The translations under genes were made by a program, and so were the position numbers. 64,000 nucleotides of DNA from Roseateles toxinivorans (GTDB taxonomy: Bacteria > Pseudomonadota > Gammaproteobacteria > Burkholderiales > Burkholderiaceae_C). Positions 28,030 through 36,126 of the stretch are shown here, in pieces. Where the stretch lies: the NCBI RefSeq assembly GCF_004362525.1, contig NZ_SNXS01000003.1, forward strand, positions 310,001 to 374,000. The letters run 5' to 3'. Position 1 is the first letter of the stretch; each line of letters opens with the position of its first letter. The notes beneath the pieces are model-generated. The model was not told the origin of the DNA and ran no database searches. It saw only the letters and a list, made by a program, of their open reading frames with translations.

Positions 28030-28908
28030 ATGACCGACACCCTTTTGCTTGCCTTCGATGACGAGGCCGCCCTGGCCAATGAACTGGCCGTCGCGCTCGA
28101 CGTGCAGCTGCATTTCATCAAGCGCCACCGCTTCCCCGATGGCGAGCTGCGGCTGGTGCTGCCGGCCCGGCTGCCGCCGCGGGTGGTGCTGCTGCGCGGC
28201 CTGCATCAGCCCAACGAGAAGCTGGTCGAGCTGATGATTGCTGCGCCCACGGCGCGCGAGCTCGGCACACGGCACCTGACCCTGGTCAGCCCCTACCTGG
28301 CCTATATGCGGCAGGACATGGAGTTCACCCCCGGCGAGGCTGTCAGCCAGCGCCATATCGGCAAGTTGCTGGCCCAGTACTTTGACGCCGTCATCACCAT
28401 AGACCCGCATCTGCACCGCATCCAGTCACTGGACGAGGTGCTGCCGGGCCGCCGGGGTCTGAGCCTCAGCGCTGCGCCGCTGCTGGGTGCCTGGGTGGCC
28501 CGGCATGTGCCGGACGCGCTGCTGATCGGTCCCGACGAAGAATCCGCCCAGTGGGTGCATGAGGCCGCCGCGGCCCATGGGTTGGACAGCGCCATCGGCC
28601 GCAAGGTACGCCACGGCGACCACCAGGTCACACTGGCCCTGCCCGATGTGCCGGTGCAGGGCCGGGCCGTCGTGCTGCTGGACGATATGGCCAGCACCGG
28701 CCGCACGCTGATGGGCTCGGCCGAGGCGCTGCTGGCGCGCGGCGCGGCCAGCGTTGACGTGGCTGTCACCCATGCCTTGTTCGTTGGCGAGGCCTATGTG
28801 CAGCTCAAGGCGGCCGGGGTGCGCCATGTGTGGAGCACCAACGCGGTGCCGCATGCGAGCAATGTCATCTCCATCGTGCCGTTGCTGGTGGCAGCCCTGA
28901 AAAGCTAG
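28030..28908 (+). CDS. PRPP synthetase-like protein (ribose-phosphate pyrophosphokinase family)
   Basis: 292 residues, shorter than housekeeping Prs (about 315). Family features include FPDGELRLVLP, SPYLAYMRQDMEF (catalytic loop region), TIDPHLHRIQS, and the PRPP loop VVLLDDMASTGRTLMGSAEAL. It probably makes or uses 5-phosphoribosyl diphosphate. Because it sits right behind an AMP-phosphorylase-type gene, it may handle the sugar phosphate that enzyme releases. That link is inference. A separate housekeeping prs is expected elsewhere. Confidence 0.82.
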   Translation: MTDTLLLAFDDEAALANELAVALDVQLHFIKRHRFPDGELRLVLPARLPPRVVLLRGLHQPNEKLVELMIAAPTARELGTRHLTLVSPYLAYMRQDMEFTPGEAVSQRHIGKLLAQYFDAVITIDPHLHRIQSLDEVLPGRRGLSLSAAPLLGAWVARHVPDALLIGPDEESAQWVHEAAAAHGLDSAIGRKVRHGDHQVTLALPDVPVQGRAVVLLDDMASTGRTLMGSAEALLARGAASVDVAVTHALFVGEAYVQLKAAGVRHVWSTNAVPHASNVISIVPLLVAALKS

Positions 28909-29135
28909 CCGAAGGTGAAGGCATAGGCCCGCGCCTCGGCCTCAAGGAACTCCATCTCGAACAGGTGAGGCTTGTCGGCACCACCTTGCCGCGCAGCTCG
29001 TCCAGCTTCAGCGGCGCCGAGTTGAACCAGTTGTCGACACCGCGAAACTCCGGCACCGGCCGGGCGTCGGTGGCTATCGGGGACTCAGGCGGCGACGACG
29101 GCGACGAACAGCAACGCGTTGGTTCGGATGCTCAT
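28905..29135 (-). pseudogene. Remnant of an exported thioredoxin-like (DipZ/redoxin C-terminal type) gene
   Basis: Reading leftward from ATG 29135 gives a signal-like MSIRTNALLFVAVVAA, then a stop. One frame over it continues PEFRGVDNWFNSAPLKLDEL and RGKVV, the start of a redoxin domain. It then jumps frame again to DKPHLFEMEFLEAEARAYAF-TFG-stop, which resembles the C-terminal strand of the same family. The central part with the CxxC active site is missing. So there is one frameshift and one internal deletion. Its stop codon overlaps the end of the PRPP-synthetase-like gene tail to tail. The rest of the gap, 29136-29346, shows nothing recognisable apart from the cbpA promoter region. Confidence 0.75.
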
Positions 29136-29346
29136 GGTGATGCGGCCCAGCGGGGCCTTGGTGGATGCGAATGAGCGCACGCTTGGTCGCGTCAGCCCCG
29201 CTTGGCCCGGAATATGTGCGCCTGTGTATCCGGGCCGGACATCGACACACGACATTGTTCCGGGGCTCGGCCCTTGATCAAACGCAAGCCCATTGCCCCC
29301 GTCGCGACGTACCGTCAGCAGCTCATACCGAGCATCGGAACGCCCC

Positions 29347-30294
29347 ATGGAGTTCAAGGACTACTACGCCACGCTGGGCCTGGAGCGCAGCGCCACGCAG
29401 GACGAGATCAAACGTGCCTACCGCAAGCTGGCGCGCAAATACCATCCGGACGTCAGCAAGGAGCCGCAGGCCGAGGCGCGCTTCAAGGAGGTGGCCGAGG
29501 CCTACGAGGCGCTGCATGACCCGGAGAAGCGGGCCGCCTATGACGACATCGGCCGTGGGCCAGCGGGCGGGCAGGACTTTGCGCCGCCGCCGGGCTGGGC
29601 CAGCGGCTTCGAGTTCAGCGGCAAGGATGGCGGCATTGGCGCCGGCATGGACCGCAGCGATTTCTTCGAGGCACTGTTCGGCCGCCAGGCCGGTGGTGCA
29701 CGGGGCCCGCGCGCCGCGACCCATGCGCCCGGCGGCGACCACCATGCCAAGGTGCAGATCGCGCTGGAGGATGCCTTCACCGGCGCCACGCGCACCATCA
29801 CGCTGCGCTTGCCGGTGACGGACGCACAGGGCCGTGTCGCCATGCAGGAGCGCAAGGTCGAGGTAGCGATCCCCAAGGGCGTGCGTGCCGGTCAGCATCT
29901 GCGGCTGGCGGGGCAGGGCGGCCCTGGCTTGGGCGAGGGCCCGGCGGGCGACCTGTATCTGGAGATCGTGTTCAAGCCGCACGCGACCTTCCGCGCCGAT
30001 GGCCGCGATGTCTATTTCGATCTGCCGCTGGCGCCCTGGGAGGCCGCGCTGGGCGCCACGGTGAGCGCACCCACGCCGACAGGCAAGGTCGAGCTGACGA
30101 TCCCGCCGGGCTCGGCGGCCGGGCGCAAGCTGCGGCTCAAGGGCCGGGGGCTGCCCGGTGATCCGCCGGGCGATTTGTATGCGGTGTTGACGATCGCGCT
30201 GCCGGCCGCGGACACCGACGCGGCCAAGCAGGCCTATGCCGAGCTGGCGCGTGGCTTCCAGCAGTTCAATCCCCGTGTGGAGGCAGCATCATGA
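29347..30294 (+). CDS. cbpA: DnaJ-like co-chaperone CbpA
   Basis: 315 residues from ATG 29347 (MEFKDYYATLGLERSATQDE). The J domain carries the HPD motif in YHPDVSKEP. A Gly/Phe-rich linker follows, without the zinc-finger cysteines of DnaJ, and then two beta-sandwich substrate-binding domains (ALEDAFTGATRTI; GLPGDPPGDLYAVL). It stimulates DnaK ATPase and can bind curved DNA in E. coli. It overlaps its modulator cbpM by 4 bp. Confidence 0.95.
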   Translation: MEFKDYYATLGLERSATQDEIKRAYRKLARKYHPDVSKEPQAEARFKEVAEAYEALHDPEKRAAYDDIGRGPAGGQDFAPPPGWASGFEFSGKDGGIGAGMDRSDFFEALFGRQAGGARGPRAATHAPGGDHHAKVQIALEDAFTGATRTITLRLPVTDAQGRVAMQERKVEVAIPKGVRAGQHLRLAGQGGPGLGEGPAGDLYLEIVFKPHATFRADGRDVYFDLPLAPWEAALGATVSAPTPTGKVELTIPPGSAAGRKLRLKGRGLPGDPPGDLYAVLTIALPAADTDAAKQAYAELARGFQQFNPRVEAAS

Positions 30295-30602
30295 GCACGG
30301 CAGTCGTTGTGCAGGGCGTGATCGTCGAACAGACCTCGTACTTCAGCCTGGGCGAGCTGTGCCGGGCCTGCCGTGCCGAGGCCGAGCAATTGATGGCCCT
30401 GGTCGAGGAGGGCGTGCTCGAGCCGGCCGGCAACGGCCCCGAGGACTGGCAGTTTGCCGGCTCGTCGCTGCGCAGAGCCCAGGCGGCCCTGCGCCTGACG
30501 CGAGATCTGGAGCTCAGCGCTGCGGCCACGGCACTGGTGCTGGACCTGCTGGACGAGATCGAGGCGCTGCGATCGCGACTGCGGCGTGCCGGCCTTGAGT
30601 GA
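30291..30602 (+). CDS. cbpM: Chaperone modulator CbpM
   Basis: 103 residues of MerR-like helical fold: [19 protein letters not shown], then [11 protein letters not shown] and [15 protein letters not shown]. CbpM binds the J domain of CbpA and inhibits its activity. The ATGA overlap with cbpA and the sequence pattern make the call reliable. The final segment [18 protein letters not shown] is a short coiled coil. Confidence 0.92.
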   Translation: MSTAVVVQGVIVEQTSYFSLGELCRACRAEAEQLMALVEEGVLEPAGNGPEDWQFAGSSLRRAQAALRLTRDLELSAAATALVLDLLDEIEALRSRLRRAGLE

Positions 30603-30603
30603 G

Positions 30604-31323
30604 ATGTCGACCGAAGCCGCGGCGCCGGTGTTCCGCGCCCGGGGTCTGAGCAAGAGCTATGGCACTGGCGAGGTCGTGGTCAACGCGCTCAGCGGCGTGG
30701 ACCTGGACATTGCCCGTGGCGAATTCATCGTGCTGCTGGGCCCCTCGGGCAGCGGCAAGTCCACGCTGCTGAACATACTGGGCGGCCTGGACGTGCCGAG
30801 CAGCGGCCAGGTGATGTTCGCCGACCACGACCTGAGCGCCGCCAGCGAGTCGGAGCTGACCCGCTATCGCCGCGAGCATGTCGGTTTCGTGTTCCAGTTC
30901 TACAACCTGATCCCGAGCCTGACGGTGCGCGAGAACGTCGCCCTGGTGACCGATATCGTCGAGCACCCGATGTCGGCGGACGAGGCCATAGACCGCGTCG
31001 GCCTGACGCCGCGGCGCGACCATTTCCCGGCCCAGCTGTCCGGCGGCGAGCAGCAGCGCGTGGCGATCGCCCGGGCCATCGTCAAGCGCCCCGATGTGCT
31101 GCTGTGCGACGAGCCCACCGGCGCGCTGGACTACCAGACCGGCAAGCTGGTGTTGGAGGTGATTGCGCGCATCAACAAGGAGATCGGCACGACCGCCGTG
31201 GTCATCACCCACAACGCGGCGATCGCCGGCATGGCCGATCGGGTCGTCTACCTCGGCGACGGCAAGATCCTGCGCATCGAGACCAATGCGCACAAGCTCG
31301 ACCCTTCCGAGCTGACCTGGTGA
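30604..31323 (+). CDS. ABC transporter ATP-binding protein (MacB/LolD type)
   Basis: 239 residues from ATG 30604, just after cbpM. Walker A is [16 protein letters not shown], the signature is [15 protein letters not shown], and Walker B is [32 protein letters not shown] is the usual MacB-subfamily Q loop. It should power the FtsX-type permease encoded next. These transporters are mechanotransmission exporters or lipoprotein extractors, not importers. Confidence 0.93.
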   Translation: MSTEAAAPVFRARGLSKSYGTGEVVVNALSGVDLDIARGEFIVLLGPSGSGKSTLLNILGGLDVPSSGQVMFADHDLSAASESELTRYRREHVGFVFQFYNLIPSLTVRENVALVTDIVEHPMSADEAIDRVGLTPRRDHFPAQLSGGEQQRVAIARAIVKRPDVLLCDEPTGALDYQTGKLVLEVIARINKEIGTTAVVITHNAAIAGMADRVVYLGDGKILRIETNAHKLDPSELTW

Positions 31324-31336
31324 AACACTTTTTATC

Positions 31337-33721
31337 ATGAAAGCCCTTGACCGCAAGCTGCTGCGCGATCTGCGCCGCATGTGGAGCCAGGCACTGACGA
31401 TCGCCCTGGTGGTGGCCAGCGGCATCGGCGGCTTCATCACCAGCCTGTCGGCGGTCGATTCGCTGGCGCTGGCGCGTGACCGCTTCTATGCCAGCGGCCG
31501 CTTTGCCGATGTGTTCGCCGGACTCAAGCGGGCGCCGCTGGCGCTGACCGAGCAGCTGCGCGCCGTGCCCGGCGTGGCCGATGTGCAGACGACCCTGGAG
31601 CAGGTGGTGCGAGTCGAGCTGCCGGGCCTGGCCGACCCCATCATCGGCCAGCTGATCGGCGTGGACTGGCGCGCGCCGGCGCGGATGAACCTGGTCACCG
31701 TCAGCAGCGGCCGCGCGCTGGCCGGTGTGCAGGAAGGGCGCGGCGCGGCGCGCTCCGATGGCAGCCTGGAGGTGCTGGTGTCCGAGGCTTTTGCCCAGGC
31801 CCACAGGCTCAAGCCCGGCGCGCGTCTGAATGCGCTGATCAATGGCAAGCAGCGCGGCCTGGTCGTCGTCGGCACGGCGCTGTCGCCCGAGTTCATCTTC
31901 GCCGGTCTGTGGGGCATGCCCGATGCGCGCGGCTTCGGCGTGTTCTGGGTCGACCGCGAGGCGCTGGCCGCGGCCTACGACATGCAGGGGGCCTTCAACC
32001 GGGTAGCCATCAAGCTGGCGCCGGGGGCCTCGGAACAGGCCGCCATCGATGGCGTGGCGCGGCTGCTGTCGCCCTATGGCGGGCGCGAGGCCCATGGCCG
32101 CACCGAGCAGACCTCGCACGCCATGCTGGACAACGAGATCAAGGAGCAGCGCGTGCTGGGCACGGTGCTGCCGGCGATCTTTCTTGGCGTGGCCGCCTTC
32201 TTGCTGAACGTCGTGGTGGCGCGGCTGGTGTCGACCCAGCGCGAGCAGATCGCGGCGCTGAAAGCGCTGGGTTATCCGAACACCGCCATCGCCGCGCACT
32301 ATCTGAAGCTGGTGTTGCTGATCGTGGCACTTGGCCTGGGCCTGGGGCTGCTGGTGGGCGACTGGCTGGGCGGCCAGCTCAGCGGGCTGTACGCCGAGTT
32401 CTTCCACTTCCCGCTGCTGGAGCATCGCATTGCGCCCTGGCTGCTGGTGCTGAGCACCGGCGTCACCGTCGTCACGGCCGTGGCCGGCACCTTGAACGCC
32501 ATCCTGGCCACGGTACGCCTGCCGCCGGCCGAGGCCATGCGCCCGCCCGCGCCGGGCAGCTACCGGCGCACGGTGCTGGAGCGGCTAGGCATCCATCGCA
32601 TGGCGCCGGCGCTGCGCATGATCCTGCGCAATATGGAGCGCCGCCCGCTGCGCACCCTGCTGTCGGTCGGTGGCGTGGCGGCGGCGCTGGCCATCGTCAT
32701 CATGGGCAACTACATCCGCGATGCGATGGATGTGGTGCTGGACACGCAGTTGACCCTGGGCCTGCGCGGAGACGTCACGCTGTGGACGGCCGAGCCGGTG
32801 CAGGACAGCGTGCGCCACGAGATCGCGCGATTGCCCGGCGTCAACAGCGTCGAGGCGACGCGCTTCGTCTCGGTCACCTTCGTCAATGGCCACCGCCGCG
32901 AGCGCAGCATGATCCGTGGCTATGCCGGGCGGCCCGAGCTCTACCGGGTGATCGACGTGGACCGCCGCGAGACCCTGCTCGATGGCCGCGGCCTGGTGCT
33001 CACCGACCGCCTGGCCGACAAGCTGGGCCTGCGCGTCGGCGACCCGGTGCAGATCGAGGTGATGGAGGGCCGCGCGCGCACCCTGACCCTGCCCGTCGGC
33101 GCCACCGTGCGCGAGATGATGGGCCTGAACGCCTATATGGACCGCGATACGCTGAACCTTGCCCTGGGCGACGGCGATGTGACGACCGGCTATGTGGTCG
33201 CCGTGCAGCCCGGAGGCGAGGCACGGGTGCTGGAGGCCAGCAAGGCCATGCCCCGTGTGGCCGGGGCCTGGAGCAAGGCGACGATGCTGCGCAATATGGA
33301 GGAGATCAGTGCGCGCAATGTGCGCATCATGAGCACCATCCTGACCGTTTTTGCCAGCGTCATCGCCGTCGGCGTGGTCTACAACAATGCGCGCATCGCG
33401 CTGTCCGAGCGGGCCTGGGAACTGGCCAGCCTGCGCGTGCTGGGCTTCACCCGGGCCGAGGTCTCGGGCCTGCTGCTGGGAGAGCTGGCCATCGTCATCG
33501 CCGTGGCGCTGCCGCTGGGCATGCTGCTGGGCCTGTTGCTCACCCATGGCATCACCGAGCTCCTGAAGTCCGACCAGTTCTTTTTTCCGGTGGTGATACG
33601 GGCCCGCACCTATGTGGGCGCGGCGCTGTGCGTGGTGGTGGCCGGTGTGGCGAGCGCGCTGGTGGTGCGCCGACGCATCGACCGGCTGGACATGGTGGCC
33701 GCCTTGAAGACGAGGGAATGA
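31337..33721 (+). CDS. ABC transporter permease (FtsX/MacB family, two-module)
   Basis: 794 residues, about twice a simple MacB permease. There is an N-terminal TM (about 16-36, ALTIALVVASGIGGFITSL), a large periplasmic domain, then three TMs near 265-370 (FLGVAAFLLNVVVARL). A second module repeats this: RTLLSVGGVAAALAIVIMG near 445, a second periplasmic domain, and three TMs at the C-terminus. This layout matches fused FtsX modules in transporters paired with an HlyD-like adaptor. It overlaps the adaptor start by ATGATGA. Substrate unknown. Confidence 0.9.
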   Translation: MKALDRKLLRDLRRMWSQALTIALVVASGIGGFITSLSAVDSLALARDRFYASGRFADVFAGLKRAPLALTEQLRAVPGVADVQTTLEQVVRVELPGLADPIIGQLIGVDWRAPARMNLVTVSSGRALAGVQEGRGAARSDGSLEVLVSEAFAQAHRLKPGARLNALINGKQRGLVVVGTALSPEFIFAGLWGMPDARGFGVFWVDREALAAAYDMQGAFNRVAIKLAPGASEQAAIDGVARLLSPYGGREAHGRTEQTSHAMLDNEIKEQRVLGTVLPAIFLGVAAFLLNVVVARLVSTQREQIAALKALGYPNTAIAAHYLKLVLLIVALGLGLGLLVGDWLGGQLSGLYAEFFHFPLLEHRIAPWLLVLSTGVTVVTAVAGTLNAILATVRLPPAEAMRPPAPGSYRRTVLERLGIHRMAPALRMILRNMERRPLRTLLSVGGVAAALAIVIMGNYIRDAMDVVLDTQLTLGLRGDVTLWTAEPVQDSVRHEIARLPGVNSVEATRFVSVTFVNGHRRERSMIRGYAGRPELYRVIDVDRRETLLDGRGLVLTDRLADKLGLRVGDPVQIEVMEGRARTLTLPVGATVREMMGLNAYMDRDTLNLALGDGDVTTGYVVAVQPGGEARVLEASKAMPRVAGAWSKATMLRNMEEISARNVRIMSTILTVFASVIAVGVVYNNARIALSERAWELASLRVLGFTRAEVSGLLLGELAIVIAVALPLGMLLGLLLTHGITELLKSDQFFFPVVIRARTYVGAALCVVVAGVASALVVRRRIDRLDMVAALKTRE

Positions 33722-34926
33722 TGAAGAAGACGACATGGTTGTATATCGCTGGCGGCGCGGTGGCCGCCGTGGCCCTGGTGGTCTGGGCCTTTGCGCCGCG
33801 GCCGGTTGAGGTGGAAGCCGCGGCGATCAGCCAGGGCAGCTTCCAGACCACCATCGACGAGGACGGCAAGACGCGCCTGCGCGAGCGCTATGTGGTCTCG
33901 GCACCGCTGGCCGGCCTGCTGACGCGTATCAGCCTGCGCGAGGGCGATGTGATCGCTGCCAATGCCGTGGTGGCCGGCATCACGCCGGTGATGACGCCGT
34001 TGCTGGACGAGCGCAGCATGCGCGAGCAGCGCCTGCGCGTGGAGAGCGCCCAGGCCCGCGAGCAGGCGGTGCTGGCACGCGTCGAGGGCGCCAAGGTTGC
34101 CGTGCTGCGCGCGCGCAACGAGGCGCAGCGCAGCGAGCAGCTGGCCAAGCAGGGGTTTGTCGCACCGACCAAGCTGGAGACCGACCGCCTGGGTGTGCTG
34201 GCAGCGCAGAAGGATCTGGACGCCGCCGTGCAGGAGCGGCATGTCGCCGCCCACGAGGTCGAGCAGGCCCAGGCCGCGCTGCTGGCGGTGCGCGAGCCGC
34301 AGCGCCTCGGAGCGGCGGGCTTTGCGCTGCGCTCGCCAATCGCCGGCTCCGTGCTGCGCGTGCTGCAGACCAGCGAGACCGTGGTCGCCCTGGGCACGCC
34401 GCTGGTGGAGCTTGGCGACACCCGGGCACTGGAGGTGGTGGCCGAGCTGCTGACCGCGGATGCGTTGCAGGCCAGGCCGGGCAGCCCGGTGCTGATCGAG
34501 CGCTGGGGTGGCACCGGCACCCTGCAGGGCCGCGTGCGCCTGGTCGAGCCGGCGGCCTTCACCAAGGTCTCGGCGCTGGGCGTCGAGGAACAGCGCGTCA
34601 AGGTATTGATAGAGATCACCAGCCCGGCCGAGCAGTGGCGCGCGCTGGGCGACGGTTTTCGCGTCGGCGTGCGCATCGTCACGCTGGCCATGGACACCGC
34701 GTTGCGTGTGCCGGTCAGCGCGGTGTTTCCGCTTCCCGGCCCCGAGGGACAGATGGCCGTGTTCGTCGTCGACGGCGGCCGGGCCCGGCTCACTAAGGTG
34801 CAGGTTGGGGCGCGCAACGCCAGCCATGCCTGGCTCAAGCAGGGGCCGGCGGCCGGCACCTCGGTGATCGTCTATCCGCAGACCTCCGTCAAGGACGGGG
34901 CCCGGGTCAAGGTGCGCACTGTCTAG
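33718..34926 (+). CDS. HlyD/MacA-like periplasmic adaptor of the ABC exporter
   Basis: 402 residues from ATG 33718 (MMKKTTWLYIAGG); ATG 33721 is equally possible. One N-terminal anchor helix (YIAGGAVAAVALVVWAF) precedes a lipoyl domain split around a coiled-coil hairpin of about 100-200 (RVESAQAREQAVLARVEGAK). Beta-barrel motifs follow (GTGTLQGRVRLVEPAAFTKV). With the ATPase and permease it would form a MacAB-like exporter. No outer-membrane factor is adjacent, so it likely borrows one. Confidence 0.88.
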   Translation: MMKKTTWLYIAGGAVAAVALVVWAFAPRPVEVEAAAISQGSFQTTIDEDGKTRLRERYVVSAPLAGLLTRISLREGDVIAANAVVAGITPVMTPLLDERSMREQRLRVESAQAREQAVLARVEGAKVAVLRARNEAQRSEQLAKQGFVAPTKLETDRLGVLAAQKDLDAAVQERHVAAHEVEQAQAALLAVREPQRLGAAGFALRSPIAGSVLRVLQTSETVVALGTPLVELGDTRALEVVAELLTADALQARPGSPVLIERWGGTGTLQGRVRLVEPAAFTKVSALGVEEQRVKVLIEITSPAEQWRALGDGFRVGVRIVTLAMDTALRVPVSAVFPLPGPEGQMAVFVVDGGRARLTKVQVGARNASHAWLKQGPAAGTSVIVYPQTSVKDGARVKVRTV

Positions 34927-34995
34927 CCCCATCGCTTTTGCGTCTATATTTGCGCGCAAGTTGCGCGGCGCAGATAGAGAACAAAGGGGCGAGGC

Positions 34996-36126
34996 ATGGC
35001 GGAACTGTCGAAGACGAAGCGAGCACTGATCACGCTTGCGCTGACGGCCGGCTTTGGCGGGAGCCTCTTTTTCGCATTGCGTGGCCAGAAGGAAGAGCAG
35101 ACGGCGCAACAGGAGCAGGCGCAGCTCGCCTCCACGGTGGTGCTGAAGGGCCTGATCGCGCTCGACGTCGAGGCCTATTTCAAGGACGAGCGCGTCGTCA
35201 AGCGGCTGGCCGCCAAGCGCCTGCCGGTGGCGGTGCAGCGTGTCGGCAGCCGCGACATGGCGGCCAAGGTCAGCGCCGAGCAGGACTTTCTGTTCCCGTC
35301 CGGCGTGGTGGCGGCCAACCAGGTGGTGGACGCGGCGCGCAAGGCCAATCTCAATGCTGCCCAGGTTTCGCCCTTCCACACGCCCATGGTGATCGCCTCC
35401 TGGGAGCCGATTGCCAAGATCCTGGTCGCCAATGGCCTGGCCAGGGCGATCTCGCCCAAGGTCTATGGCGTGGACATGGCCAGGCTGACCGAGCTGATGC
35501 TGGCCAAGAAGAAGTGGAAGGACCTGAAGGAGGCCTCCGCCTATGAGGTCACGCGTAGCGTGCTGGTCTCCACCACCGACCTGCGCCGCAGCAACTCGGG
35601 CGCCATGTACCTGGCGCTGACCAGCCAGGCACTGCTGGGCGATGTGGTCACCGACCGCGCCACCGCCCAGCAGACCGCCCTGAAGCTGGCCGAGCTGTTC
35701 AAGCGCCAGGGCTATCAGGAGAACTACGTCAACGGCAACTTCGATGACTATGTCGCCATCGGCATGGGCAAGGCGCCGATGGCCTTCATCTACGAGAACC
35801 AGCTGGTCAGCCACGCCATGGCCAAGAAGGGCGTCAGCGCCGACATGGTGCTGCTCTACCCGCAGCCGACCATCGTCAACAAGGTCGTGTTCGTGTCGCT
35901 GAACGAGCGCGCCAAGGCGCTGGGCGAGCTGCTGGCCAATGACGCCGAGCTGCAGTCCATTGCTGTGGAGTACGGTTTCCGGATCGCGGACACCCAGCGC
36001 TTCATGGCCGCACTGCAACCCACCGGCCTGGCCGTCGAGCCGCGCCTGAGCCAGGTGGTGGACCCGCCCTCGTTCGAGTTGATGGCGGAGATGATCGATG
36101 TGGTGGCCAGGGAGATGGCGCAATGA
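34996..36126 (+). CDS. Membrane-anchored solute-binding-like protein of the TelA-linked operon
   Basis: 376 residues beginning MAELSKTKRALITLALTAGF, with one N-terminal hydrophobic segment (about 10-28) and no lipobox. The rest resembles a type 2 periplasmic binding protein: FPSGVVAANQVVDAARKANL, VIASWEPIAKILVANGLARA, and a second lobe with FIYENQLVSHAM and VVFVSLNERAKALG. It shares general architecture with the binding-protein half of the next gene, and the two are joined by ATGA. No transporter permease accompanies it, so binding without import is suspected. Specific function unknown. Confidence 0.75.
   Translation: MAELSKTKRALITLALTAGFGGSLFFALRGQKEEQTAQQEQAQLASTVVLKGLIALDVEAYFKDERVVKRLAAKRLPVAVQRVGSRDMAAKVSAEQDFLFPSGVVAANQVVDAARKANLNAAQVSPFHTPMVIASWEPIAKILVANGLARAISPKVYGVDMARLTELMLAKKKWKDLKEASAYEVTRSVLVSTTDLRRSNSGAMYLALTSQALLGDVVTDRATAQQTALKLAELFKRQGYQENYVNGNFDDYVAIGMGKAPMAFIYENQLVSHAMAKKGVSADMVLLYPQPTIVNKVVFVSLNERAKALGELLANDAELQSIAVEYGFRIADTQRFMAALQPTGLAVEPRLSQVVDPPSFELMAEMIDVVAREMAQ

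Noticed and set aside
34926-34996. Possible promoter TATATT at 34945-34950 before the TelA operon
   Set aside because: No matching -35 at usual spacing; not strong enough to list.
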